Shown here piece by piece: positions 26,339 through 41,158 of a stretch of DNA of 64,000 nucleotides (positions within the stretch are counted from its first letter, which is position 1; the number at the start of each line of letters is the position of its first letter). The DNA lies in NCBI RefSeq assembly GCF_020622355.1, contig NZ_WHVL01000002.1, positions 372,001-436,000 on the forward strand, read 5' to 3'. The translations under genes and the position numbers were made by a program. The DNA is from Vreelandella malpeensis (lineage in GTDB: Bacteria > Pseudomonadota > Gammaproteobacteria > Pseudomonadales > Halomonadaceae). The notes beneath the pieces are model-generated. The model made no database searches. It worked only from the letters and a program-made list of their open reading frames with translations, and was not told where the DNA came from.

Positions 26339-28155
26339 ATAGCGCAGCGGCGGCGGCACTCGAGATGCCATGGTTCGGCGCCCGGGTGATCGACGCGGCG
26401 TCCACGCGCTTCACCCTGTGGGCGCCGGACGCAACGCGAGTCGAGCTTCTGCTCGACGGGCGCGAGCCCATCGCCATGGAGATCGACGCCGACGGCTGCG
26501 CTCGCATCAGCGCCGCCTGCGGCCAAGGCACGCGCTACCGCTACCGAGTCGTCACCCAGGACGGCGCGCTCGACGTGCCCGACCCGGCCGCGCGCGCTCA
26601 GAGTGACGGCGTGCACGGCTGGAGCCTCGTGATCGACCCGCAGCGCTACGCCTGGCGCCATGCCGACTGGCCGGGCCGGCCCTGGCACGAGACCGTGCTG
26701 TACGAACTTCACGCCGGCGCCCTCGGCGGCTTCGAGGGTGTGTCCATCCAGCTTGCTCGCCTCAAGGCGCTGGGCATCACCGCCATCGAGCTGATGCCGA
26801 TCGCGGCGTTTCCCGGCGCCCGCAACTGGGGCTATGACGGCGTGCTACCCTACGCGGTGCAGGCAAGCTACGGCAGCCCTGACGAGTTGAAAGCGCTCAT
26901 CGACGAAGCCCACGGCCTGGGCCTGATGGTGTTTCTCGACGTGGTCTACAACCACTTCGGGCCGGACGGCAACTACCTGCACGCCTACGCCAAGTGCTTC
27001 TTTCGTGAAGACGTAAAGACCCCTTGGGGGTCGGCGATCGACTTTCGCAAGCCACAGGTGCGGCGCTTTTTCATCGACAACGCCTTGATGTGGCTATTCG
27101 AGTACCGCCTTGACGGGCTGCGCTTCGACGCCGTTCACGCCATCGGCGAGCAGGATTTTCTGGAAGAGCTGGCCGAAACGATTCGCCGCGCGACGCCGGC
27201 CGGGCGCCACGTCCACCTGGTGCTCGAGAACGAAGCCAATCACGCTTCGCTGCTCGCGCCCGCGCTGTTCGATGCGCAGTGGAACGACGACTGGCACAAC
27301 GTCATGCACGTGCTGTTGACCGACGAGCACGAAGGCTACTACGCAGACTTTACCGAGCACCCCACGCCACGGCTGGCGCGCTGCTTGAGCGAAGGGTTCG
27401 TCTACCAGGGCGAACCCTCGCGCCACGGCACGGCGCGCGGCGAGCAAAGCGGCCATCTGCCGCCCACCGCCTTCGTGGCGTTTTTGCAGAACCACGACCA
27501 GATCGGCAACCGCGCGCTCGGCGAGCGCCTGAGCGTGCTCGCCGACCCGGACGCCCTGGCGGCGGCCACGCTCCTGCTTCTGCTCTCCCCCATGGTGCCG
27601 CTTCTGTTCATGGGCGAGGAGTGGGGCTCGACGCGTCCATTTCTGTTCTTCACCGACCATGACGACACCTTGGCCGACGCGGTGCGCGAAGGCCGCCGGG
27701 CGGAGTTCGCCGACTTCGCCGCCTTCAAGGATGACCAGGCCCGCGCCCGCATTCCCGACCCCAACGCCAGGGAAAGCTTCGATGCCTCGATACCCGATCC
27801 GGACATGAGCGGTGTGCCGGCACATCGCGAGATCCTCGAGCGCTATCGCCACCTGCTCGCCCTGCGCCACCGCCATATCGTGCCGCGCCTCGACGGCGCC
27901 CGGGCGCTGGGCGCCGAAGTGCTGGGCGACAAGGCGGTACTGGCCCGCTGGCAGCTCGGCGACGACACGCACCTGGTGATCGCCGTCAACCTGAGCGATG
28001 CAGAGACCGTGAGCGAGACGCTTGCACGGCTGTCCTGCCAGGCACTCCTGTTCGAATCCCGCGATGCAGTCGCTCGGTCCGCCGAGGCGGGCCGGCTACC
28101 GGCGCGCGCGGCGGCGGCGTGGCTGATGTCTGACGCGCGAGGAGTCCTTTCATGA
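26335..28155 (+). CDS. treZ: Malto-oligosyltrehalose trehalohydrolase
   Basis: 606 residues, GH13. An N-terminal CBM48-like domain (TRFTLWAPDATRVELLLDG) precedes the barrel with nucleophile D265 in LDGLRFDAVHAI, acid E298 in LVLENEAN, and NHDQIGN. TreZ cleaves maltooligosyl-trehalose to free trehalose, working after TreY. The start ATG overlaps the glgA stop. The end overlaps malQ, so translation is coupled through glgA-treZ-malQ-treY. Confidence 0.95.
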   Translation: MNSAAAAALEMPWFGARVIDAASTRFTLWAPDATRVELLLDGREPIAMEIDADGCARISAACGQGTRYRYRVVTQDGALDVPDPAARAQSDGVHGWSLVIDPQRYAWRHADWPGRPWHETVLYELHAGALGGFEGVSIQLARLKALGITAIELMPIAAFPGARNWGYDGVLPYAVQASYGSPDELKALIDEAHGLGLMVFLDVVYNHFGPDGNYLHAYAKCFFREDVKTPWGSAIDFRKPQVRRFFIDNALMWLFEYRLDGLRFDAVHAIGEQDFLEELAETIRRATPAGRHVHLVLENEANHASLLAPALFDAQWNDDWHNVMHVLLTDEHEGYYADFTEHPTPRLARCLSEGFVYQGEPSRHGTARGEQSGHLPPTAFVAFLQNHDQIGNRALGERLSVLADPDALAAATLLLLLSPMVPLLFMGEEWGSTRPFLFFTDHDDTLADAVREGRRAEFADFAAFKDDQARARIPDPNARESFDASIPDPDMSGVPAHREILERYRHLLALRHRHIVPRLDGARALGAEVLGDKAVLARWQLGDDTHLVIAVNLSDAETVSETLARLSCQALLFESRDAVARSAEAGRLPARAAAAWLMSDARGVLS

Positions 28156-30260
28156 GTACCGCCCTGCACGACCTCTCCCGCGCGGCGGGGCTGCTGCTCG
28201 ACTGGGAGGACAGCGACGGCGTCGCATGCCGGCTGTCCGACCCGGCCCAGCACCGGCTGCTGAACCATCTGGGCTTTCCCACCGAATCCGCCGCGGCCAT
28301 CGCCGACAGCCGCCGCCGCCTCGAAACGCTTGCCGCCGCGTCTGTGCCACAGCAGTGGCCGTCGCTGGTGACGGCAGACGTCGGCCACCCGATCGCCCTG
28401 CCTTCGCCGCTGCCGGCGGGCACGCCCTTCAGCCTGACGCTCGAGAACGGCGAGCGCCGACAGGGTCAGCTCGACGATCAGGGTCGGGTGCCGGCCATCG
28501 CGGCCTTCGGCTACCACGAGCTTGCGATCGAGCAGGTCGTGCTGACGCTGGCGGTGGCGCCTTCGCGCTGTTTCACCCCGGCGGACGCGGCCGGCGCCGA
28601 GCCTGCCAGGCTCTGGGGCGCGGCGGTTCAGCTCTATGCCCTGCGCCGCGTGGGTGACGGCGGGCTAGGCGATACCCAGGCACTCGCCGAGTGCGCACGC
28701 CTGCTTGGCGAGCTCGGCGCCGACGCTCTGGCGATCAGCCCCACCCACGCCATGTTCAGCGCCGCCGTCGAGCACTACAGCCCTTACTCGCCGTCGAGCC
28801 GGCTGCTCTGCAACGTGCTCCACTGCGCGCCCGAGGCGCTCCTGGGCCAGGAGGCCGTGGCCAGCGCCCAGGCGCAAAGCGCCCAGCAGGAAGCGCTCTC
28901 GGAATTCGAGGCCGACCCCCTCGTCGACTGGCCGGCGGCGGCGCGCAGCAAGCTCGCCTGGCTGCGCTTTCTGTTCGACGACTTCATCGCCCGCGACGAC
29001 GACGCCACCCGAGCGCTGCGCGAACGCTTCCAGGCGTTCTGCCACGCCGGGGGGACAACTCTTGCCCTCCACTGCCGCTTCGAGGCGCTGCAGCAGACCC
29101 GCGGCGCCAGCGACTGGCACGCCTGGCCCGAGCCGCTGCGTGACGCTCAGAGCGACGCCGTCGAGGCCTTTGCCCAGGCGCATACGCTGGAAGTGAGCTT
29201 TCACGCCTTTCTCCAGTGGCTCGTCGCCGACGGGCTCGAGCGCGCCCAGCGCGCGGCGCGCGAGGCGGGCATGGCGGTAGGGCTGATCGCCGATCTCGCG
29301 GTCGGCGTCGACCCCGCCGGTAGCCAGACCTGGAGTCGCCCGGCGGAGATGCTCGACGGCCTCTCCATCGGCGCGCCGCCGGATCTGTTCAACGCCGAGG
29401 GGCAGAACTGGGGGCTCGCTGCCTTTTCGCCCTGGGGGCTTGCACGCTCGGGGTTTCAAAGCTTCATCGACATGCTGCGCGCCGGCTTCGCCCACGCCGG
29501 CGGGCTGCGTATCGACCACGTGCTGGGGCTCTCGAGGCTGTGGCTGGTGCCCCAGGGGGCGTCGGCGAGCGATGGTGGCTACCTGCGCTACCCGTATGAG
29601 GCGCTACTGCGCCTGGTGGCACTGGAGTCCTGGCGGCACCGGGCCATCGTCATCGGCGAGGACCTGGGCACCGTCGAGGCGAGCTTTCGCGATGCCCTCG
29701 CCGCGCGAGGCGTGCTCGGCATGCAGGTGCTGTGGTTCGAGCAGGACGAAGACGGCGGTTTTCTGTCCGGGCCACGCTGGTCGCCTCGGGCGCTGGCCAC
29801 CACCACGACCCACGACCTGCCTACGGTGGCCGGCTGGTGGGCGGGGCGCGACATCGAGTGGCGCGCCCGACTGGGGCTCTTGAAACCCGATCAGAGCGAA
29901 GCGGGTGAAGCCGCCGCACGCCGCAAGGCGCGCAGGCAGCTCGCCGATACGCTCGGGCTCTTGCACAGCCCGCCGCCGCCGACCGGGCTCGACGCCGCCG
30001 ACATGACCGCCTCGACAGTGATCGACGCCTGTCTCGATCACCTGGCGACCACCCCGGTGCCGCTGGTATTGATTCCCGTCGAGGATCTTCTCGGGCTCGA
30101 GGAGCAGCCCAACCTGCCCAACAGCGACGAGCGCCACCCCAACTGGCGCCGCCGTCTGCCGGCGGATAGCGCGACGTTGTTCGGCTGCCCCGAAACCCGC
30201 CAGCGCCTCGAGCGGCTGACGCGCACCCGGCGCGAAGCGCTTGACGGAGATACCCCATGA
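28152..30260 (+). CDS. malQ: 4-alpha-glucanotransferase (amylomaltase)
   Basis: 702 residues, GH77. The catalytic region holds ALAISPTHAMFSA, nucleophile D455 in GLRIDHVLGLSRLW, E503 in IGEDLGTVE, and TTTHDLPTVAGWW. An N-terminal extension of about 130 residues precedes the GH77 core, as in other proteobacterial MalQ. The enzyme shuffles maltodextrins to lengthen chains for TreY and release glucose or maltose. Both ends overlap neighbours by ATGA. Confidence 0.94.
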   Translation: MSTALHDLSRAAGLLLDWEDSDGVACRLSDPAQHRLLNHLGFPTESAAAIADSRRRLETLAAASVPQQWPSLVTADVGHPIALPSPLPAGTPFSLTLENGERRQGQLDDQGRVPAIAAFGYHELAIEQVVLTLAVAPSRCFTPADAAGAEPARLWGAAVQLYALRRVGDGGLGDTQALAECARLLGELGADALAISPTHAMFSAAVEHYSPYSPSSRLLCNVLHCAPEALLGQEAVASAQAQSAQQEALSEFEADPLVDWPAAARSKLAWLRFLFDDFIARDDDATRALRERFQAFCHAGGTTLALHCRFEALQQTRGASDWHAWPEPLRDAQSDAVEAFAQAHTLEVSFHAFLQWLVADGLERAQRAAREAGMAVGLIADLAVGVDPAGSQTWSRPAEMLDGLSIGAPPDLFNAEGQNWGLAAFSPWGLARSGFQSFIDMLRAGFAHAGGLRIDHVLGLSRLWLVPQGASASDGGYLRYPYEALLRLVALESWRHRAIVIGEDLGTVEASFRDALAARGVLGMQVLWFEQDEDGGFLSGPRWSPRALATTTTHDLPTVAGWWAGRDIEWRARLGLLKPDQSEAGEAAARRKARRQLADTLGLLHSPPPPTGLDAADMTASTVIDACLDHLATTPVPLVLIPVEDLLGLEEQPNLPNSDERHPNWRRRLPADSATLFGCPETRQRLERLTRTRREALDGDTP

Positions 30261-33061
30261 ACGCGATTCGCGCCACGCTCCGGCTGCAGTTCCACCGCGA
30301 TTTCACCCTCGATGATGCTCGAGCGCTGGTGGACGACTTTGCCGCTCTCGGGGTGAGCCACCTCTACGCCTCGCCGCTGCAGGCTTCGCGGCGGGGCTCC
30401 CGGCACGGCTACGACGGCGTCGACCCGACCCGCATCGACGATGAACTGGGTGGCGAGACGGCGCTGGCGGCGCTGGTCAGTGCACTCCGGGCGCGAGGCA
30501 TGGGGCTGGTGCTGGACATCGTGCCCAATCACCTCGCCGTGGGCGGATCGGAAAACCCGTGGTGGCAAAGCGTGCTTACCTGGGGCGAACAGAGCCCCTA
30601 CGGCGCGTTCTTCGATATCGACTGGCACGCACCGGACCCAACGCTTGCCGGCAAGCTGCTCGCCCCGTTTCTCGGCGCGCCCTATGCCGAGACTCTTGAA
30701 AGCGGCGAGCTCGCGCTCGACTTCGACGCGGTGGGCTTCCATGTCGCCTATCACGAGCACCGTTTTCCCATTGACCCTCGCCACTACGGCGACATCCTGC
30801 GCTTTGCCGAGCACAACGCGCTGCACGAACAGGCGGCGTTCTTCGAGGCCCTGGCCCAGGTGCCGGACCCTTGCTCGCTGGCACCTGCCGCGCTTTCCCA
30901 GCTCGAGCGGGTGCTCGAGGACCCCAGCGCCCAGGCCTCCCTGGCCAGCGCTCTGCAACTGTTCGAGGCCACCTCCGAACACGGCGCCACACGGCTTCAC
31001 GCGCTGCTGTCGCGCCAGCACTACCGGCTGGCCTTCTGGCGCACCGCCAGCGACGAGATCAACTGGCGGCGCTTTTTCGACGTCACCGAACTCGGCGGGC
31101 TGCGCGTCGAGCAGCCCGAGGTGTTCGACGCGGTCCACGCGCTGCCCCTGCGCCTGGCCCGTGAGGGGCTGGTGGATGGGCTGCGCATCGACCACGTGGA
31201 CGGGCTCGCCGACCCCGGCGGCTACTGTCGCCACCTGCGCGCGCGCCTGGATGCCCTGGTGCCGGAGCGCCCGGAGGGCGTCCCGAGCCGGGTGGCGCTG
31301 TACGTCGAGAAGATCCTCGGCGACGGCGAAACGCTGCCCACGGATTGGCAGGTGGACGGCACCAGCGGCTACGAGTTCATGAACGAGGTCGCGGGGATTC
31401 AGCACGACCCGCAGGGCGCGGCGCCGCTCGCGGCACTCTGGCACCAGGTGAGCGGTCGCGCCCCGGACTTTTCCGCCGAGGTACGCCAGGCCCGAGGCGA
31501 GGTTCTCGAGACCCTGCTTGCCAGCGAGTACGCCGCCTGCGCCCGGGCGCTGCACGCCGTGGCCCGCGCCCGTCTGGAAAGCCGCGACGTGACGCTCGGC
31601 TCCATCGCGCGGGCGCTTAAGGCGCTGGTGGTGCATTTTCCCATCTACCGAAGCTACGCGGGCGATGCCGGCCGCCCCGAGGCGGACGCGGCGTTCTTCC
31701 GCCAGGCCATGACGGGCGCCAGGCACGCACTGAGCCCGCCGGATCGCGCCACCCTCGATCGTCTCGAGCGCTGGCTCGGCGGCGAGGCACCCAGCGTCTG
31801 CCGGGATGACGAGCGCGTCTTGAGACAGCGCGCCATCACCCGCTTTCAGCAGCTCACCTCGCCGGTGGCCGCCAAGGCGGTGGAGGATACCGCGGGCTAT
31901 CGCAGCGCCGTGCTGATCTCGCGCAACGACGTGGGCTTTCACGGCGAGCACTTCAGCCACTCCCCAAAGCGCTTTCACGCCGCCAACGCCGTCCGCGCCC
32001 GGGACTTCCCGCACGCTCTGGTGACCACCGCCACCCACGATCACAAGCGCGGCGAAGACGTGCGCGCACGCCTCGCCGCGCTGAGCGAGTCCGCCGACGC
32101 CTTCGCCGATGCCGTTAGCCGGTGGCAGTGCGACGCGGCGCCCTTGTGCCAGTCGCTGGACGAGGGCACGGCCCCCTCCCCCGGCGACGCCTTGATTCTC
32201 TACCAGCTGATTCTCGGCGCCTGGCCGCCGACGCTGGCCCCGCAGGACAGCGCGGGCATGAGCGAATTCACCGAGCGCCTGGCCCAGTGGCAACAGAAGG
32301 CGCTGCGCGAAGCCAAACTGCGTACCCACTGGCTGTGGCCCGACGAGCAGTACGAAACCGCCTGCCGGGCGTTTCTCGAAGGAGTGCTCACCACCCCGGC
32401 GCTGCGCGATTCGCTGCACCGCGCCGCCCGCGCGCTCGATGCCCCGGGCGCGCTCAACGCGCTGGTGCAGGCGACGTTGCGCATGACCGTGCCTGGCGTA
32501 GCCGATCTCTACCAAGGCAACGACGCCTGGGACTTCAGCCTGGTCGACCCGGACAACCGCCGCCCGGTGGACTACGCCGCACGCCGAGCGTCGCTCTTCG
32601 CCCCCCCGGCCATGAGCGAGGCGCTGGCGCAGTGGCGCGACGGGCGCGTCAAGCAAGCGTTGACCGTCAGGCTTCTGGCGCTGCGGGCGCGTCACCCGAC
32701 GCTGTTTCTCGACGGCGACTACCAGCCGCTTCACGCGCAAGGCCAGCACGCCGAGCGCGTGGTGGCCTTCGTTCGACGCCAGGGCGAGCAGTGCCTCGTG
32801 GTGGTGGTACCGCGCCTGGCCACGCCTTTGTTAAAAGACGAGCTGGAAGGCGATGGTGTGCTCGCCATCGCCCCGGCGCGCTGGGCCGATACCCGCCTTG
32901 CGCTGCCGCCGGGGCGTTATCGAAGCGCGCTGAGTGAACGCAGCCTCGACGCCGACGGCGAGCCCGTCGCGCTTGCCGAGCTTTTTCACACGCTGCCCTT
33001 CGAGGTATTCACGAGCGAGGCGCGCGCCGACCGCCGCGCCCTACAGGGAGAATCGACATGA
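30257..33061 (+). CDS. treY: Malto-oligosyltrehalose synthase
   Basis: 934 residues, GH13. It isomerises the reducing-end alpha-1,4 bond of a glucan to the alpha,alpha-1,1 bond. Motifs are LRLQFHRDFTLDDARALV at the start, SHLYASPLQASRRGSRHGYD, the nucleophile near residue 311 in GLRIDHVDGLADPGGY, LYVEKILGDGETLP with the acid Glu, and TTATHDHKRGEDVRARL. With TreZ it makes trehalose from glucan, useful as a compatible solute. It overlaps malQ upstream and the DUF2934 gene downstream by ATGA. Confidence 0.95.
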   Translation: MNAIRATLRLQFHRDFTLDDARALVDDFAALGVSHLYASPLQASRRGSRHGYDGVDPTRIDDELGGETALAALVSALRARGMGLVLDIVPNHLAVGGSENPWWQSVLTWGEQSPYGAFFDIDWHAPDPTLAGKLLAPFLGAPYAETLESGELALDFDAVGFHVAYHEHRFPIDPRHYGDILRFAEHNALHEQAAFFEALAQVPDPCSLAPAALSQLERVLEDPSAQASLASALQLFEATSEHGATRLHALLSRQHYRLAFWRTASDEINWRRFFDVTELGGLRVEQPEVFDAVHALPLRLAREGLVDGLRIDHVDGLADPGGYCRHLRARLDALVPERPEGVPSRVALYVEKILGDGETLPTDWQVDGTSGYEFMNEVAGIQHDPQGAAPLAALWHQVSGRAPDFSAEVRQARGEVLETLLASEYAACARALHAVARARLESRDVTLGSIARALKALVVHFPIYRSYAGDAGRPEADAAFFRQAMTGARHALSPPDRATLDRLERWLGGEAPSVCRDDERVLRQRAITRFQQLTSPVAAKAVEDTAGYRSAVLISRNDVGFHGEHFSHSPKRFHAANAVRARDFPHALVTTATHDHKRGEDVRARLAALSESADAFADAVSRWQCDAAPLCQSLDEGTAPSPGDALILYQLILGAWPPTLAPQDSAGMSEFTERLAQWQQKALREAKLRTHWLWPDEQYETACRAFLEGVLTTPALRDSLHRAARALDAPGALNALVQATLRMTVPGVADLYQGNDAWDFSLVDPDNRRPVDYAARRASLFAPPAMSEALAQWRDGRVKQALTVRLLALRARHPTLFLDGDYQPLHAQGQHAERVVAFVRRQGEQCLVVVVPRLATPLLKDELEGDGVLAIAPARWADTRLALPPGRYRSALSERSLDADGEPVALAELFHTLPFEVFTSEARADRRALQGEST

Positions 33062-33447
33062 CCGACGAAGACCGCATCCGCCAGCTGGCCTACAGCATCT
33101 GGGAAGCCGAGGGGCGCCCGGAGGGCCAGCAGCAGCAGCACTGGGAACGCGCGCGCAAGATCGTCGCCGCCGAGCACGCCGACGACGAGTACGACGACGA
33201 CCTGCCGCCGCCCCGGGACGAACCACCGATGCTCGAGGAGGGCTTGCCCCTGGAAGAGGACGAGCGCGGCATAGACGAGAACCGCCTGCCGCTGGACGAC
33301 CCGGAGACGGCGGCCCGCGAGGAGGCCGGTGAGGAACCGCCCGCCGAGCGCGAGCCACCGGCGCAGAAGAAAGCCACCGGCAAGCGCGCGCCCAAGACTG
33401 CCACGCCGAAGCCTGCCGCGAAAAGACGCACCAGTACCAAAAAGTAG
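33058..33447 (+). CDS. DUF2934 protein embedded in the trehalose cluster
   Basis: 129 residues, function unknown. Residues 1-40 match DUF2934 (DEDRIRQLAYSIWEAEGRPE, then HWERARKI). Residues 45-95 are strongly acidic and the last 35 are Lys/Ala/Pro/Thr-rich and basic, like histone-H1-type tails, so the middle and end are probably disordered. Its start overlaps the treY stop by ATGA, which argues for co-translation. A small DUF2934 gene holds the same place between treY and glgX in Pseudomonas aeruginosa (PA2161 by my recollection). A role in glucan or stress physiology is inferred only from this linkage. Confidence 0.85.
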   Translation: MTDEDRIRQLAYSIWEAEGRPEGQQQQHWERARKIVAAEHADDEYDDDLPPPRDEPPMLEEGLPLEEDERGIDENRLPLDDPETAAREEAGEEPPAEREPPAQKKATGKRAPKTATPKPAAKRRTSTKK

Positions 33448-33492
33448 CCGCCGATCCCCCCATTCGAGCTAGATGCTCAAGGAATGAATGCG

Positions 33493-35685
<2,193 letters not shown>

Positions 35686-35721
35686 GCCGGGCAGATGCCC
35701 CTTTACACGGAGAGCGAAGCC

Positions 35722-37731
35722 ATGTCCTCGACCCCACCTCGAGCGCGCGATGAGAACACCGCCCTCACCCGGGCCGTTCACGCCCCGCGCATCGCCATCG
35801 AGGCGGTGTCGCCGGCTCTCGACGATGGCCGCTTCGCCGCCAAGGCCACCGTCGGTGAACCGGTGCGCGTCAGCGCGACGATCTTCGCCGACGGCCACGA
35901 CGTGCTGGCCGCCGAGATCGGCTGGATCGACGACCAGGGCATCAAGCGGCGTGCTCCGATGCAGCTTGCACGCCCGCTGGGGCTCGACCGCTGGGAGGGG
36001 CATTTCACGCCGGATCGGGTGGGCCGCCATGTCTTCTACATCGAGGCGTGGTGGGACGTCTTCGAGACCTACCGCTACGAGCTTTCCAAGAAGCACGCCG
36101 CCAGCGTGCCCATCGCCCTGGAGCTCGAGGAGGGCCGCCTGCTGCTCGAGCGCGCTGCAGCCCGTGCCGAGGCCGGGCTCGCTCAAGGGCTTGCAAAGTG
36201 CCTCGACGCTCTGGCCCAGGCGACGGATCAGGGCGCGCAGGTGGCGCTGCTGCTGGAGGGCGAGACCGCGCGGCTGATGCACGAGGCCGACTCGCGCCCC
36301 CACCTGAGCCGCACCCAGGCCGACTACCCGCTCGAGGTGGAGCGCCTGGCGGCGCGCTTCGCCAGCTGGTACGAACTCTTTCCCCGCTCGCAGACGCCGG
36401 ACCCCGCCCGTCACGGCACTTTCGATGACGTGCAGCGTCGCCTGCCGCTGATTCGCGACATGGGCTTCGACGTGCTCTATTTCCCGCCCATTCACCCCAT
36501 CGGGCGCAAGCACCGCAAGGGGCCCAACAACAGCCTCGAGGCCGGCCCCACCGACCCCGGTAGCCCCTACGCGATCGGAAGCCCGGAAGGTGGCCATGAG
36601 GCGATCCACCCGGAGCTCGGCAGCCGCGAGGATTTTCGCGCGCTGGTGCGCGCCGCAGCCGACCATGGCCTCGAGATCGCGCTCGATTTCGCCATCCAGT
36701 GTTCGCCGGATCACCCTTGGCTTGCTGAGCATCCGGGCTGGTTCTCCTGGCGCCCGGACGGCACCATCCGCTACGCCGAGAACCCGCCCAAGAAGTACCA
36801 GGACATCGTCAACGTCGACTTCTACGCCGATGAAGCGGTGCCCGGGCTGTGGCTCGCGCTACTGGAGGTGGTGCAGGGCTGGGTCGACGAGGGGGTACGC
36901 ATCTTTCGCGTCGACAACCCGCACACCAAGCCGCTGCCCTTCTGGGAGTGGCTGATCCAGGAGATCCGCGCCCGGGATCCGGGGGTAATGTTTCTGGCCG
37001 AGGCTTTCACCCGCCCGCCGATGATGCTGCGCCTGGGCAAGGTGGGCTTCAGCCAGAGCTACACCTACTTCACCTGGCGCCACACCAAGGCGGAGCTCAC
37101 CGCGTACTTCAGCGAGCTCGACGCCTCGCCGATGCGTGAAGGCTACCGGCCCAACTTCTTCGTCAATACCCCGGACATCAACCCCTACTTCCTGCAGACC
37201 AGCGGGCGCAGCGGCTTTCTGCAGCGCGCGGCGCTGGCGGCGCTCGGCTCGGGGCTTTGGGGCATGTACTCGGGGTTCGAGCTGTGTGAAAGCGCCCCGG
37301 TGCCCGGCAAGGAGGAGTACCTGGATTCCGAGAAGTACGAGATTCGCCCGCGCGACTACCAGGCGTCGGGCAACATCAGCCTCGAGATCGCCGAGCTCAA
37401 CCGTATCCGCCGCGAGAACCCGGCGCTGCAGACCCACCTGGGGATTCGCTTTCACACCATCGAGAGCGAGCGGCTGCTGCTGTTCTCCAAGGCCACCGAG
37501 AGCCGCGCCAACGTGGTGCTGGTGGCCATCAACCTCGACCCCTTCGCCGCCCACGAGGCTGCGTTTGCGCTGCCCTTCGAGCTTTTCGAGCTCGATGACG
37601 GCGCGACGCTGTTTGGCGAGGAGCTGATGAGCGGCACCCGGGTGCGCTGGCAGGGGCGCTGGCAGTCGCTGCGCCTGGAGCCGGCGCGGCCCTTCGCCGT
37701 GTGGCGGCTGCGCCCGGAAAACGCGCCGTGA
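35722..37731 (+). CDS. glgE: Alpha-1,4-glucan:maltose-1-phosphate maltosyltransferase
   Basis: 669 residues, GH13_3. It extends alpha-1,4-glucan by two glucose units from maltose 1-phosphate. An N-terminal beta domain and helical insert are followed by the barrel with YFPPIHPIGRKHRKGPNN, nucleophile D398 in FRVDNPHTKPLPFW and acid E427 in FLAEAFTRP. These are classic GlgE signatures. The ATG at 35722 has GGAGAG seven bases upstream; ATG 35695 is in frame but has a poor RBS. The donor is expected from the maltokinase domain of the next gene. Confidence 0.95.
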   Translation: MSSTPPRARDENTALTRAVHAPRIAIEAVSPALDDGRFAAKATVGEPVRVSATIFADGHDVLAAEIGWIDDQGIKRRAPMQLARPLGLDRWEGHFTPDRVGRHVFYIEAWWDVFETYRYELSKKHAASVPIALELEEGRLLLERAAARAEAGLAQGLAKCLDALAQATDQGAQVALLLEGETARLMHEADSRPHLSRTQADYPLEVERLAARFASWYELFPRSQTPDPARHGTFDDVQRRLPLIRDMGFDVLYFPPIHPIGRKHRKGPNNSLEAGPTDPGSPYAIGSPEGGHEAIHPELGSREDFRALVRAAADHGLEIALDFAIQCSPDHPWLAEHPGWFSWRPDGTIRYAENPPKKYQDIVNVDFYADEAVPGLWLALLEVVQGWVDEGVRIFRVDNPHTKPLPFWEWLIQEIRARDPGVMFLAEAFTRPPMMLRLGKVGFSQSYTYFTWRHTKAELTAYFSELDASPMREGYRPNFFVNTPDINPYFLQTSGRSGFLQRAALAALGSGLWGMYSGFELCESAPVPGKEEYLDSEKYEIRPRDYQASGNISLEIAELNRIRRENPALQTHLGIRFHTIESERLLLFSKATESRANVVLVAINLDPFAAHEAAFALPFELFELDDGATLFGEELMSGTRVRWQGRWQSLRLEPARPFAVWRLRPENAP

Positions 37732-37822
37732 TGACAACAGGCTATCAATGACCATGGCCGGTGAGCGCATCGCCGGCCAACACCATTCGCCTACACCGAT
37801 GATTGCAGGGAGGGCACCTGAG

Positions 37823-41150
<3,328 letters not shown>

Positions 41151-41158
<8 letters not shown>

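Noticed and set aside
30038-32749. A long open frame antisense to treY and others like it antisense to glgX, treS, glgB, the REC-GGDEF-EAL gene and leuA
   Set aside because: They mirror real genes in GC-rich DNA, show no known domain, and have His/Arg/Ala-rich low-complexity composition typical of shadow frames.
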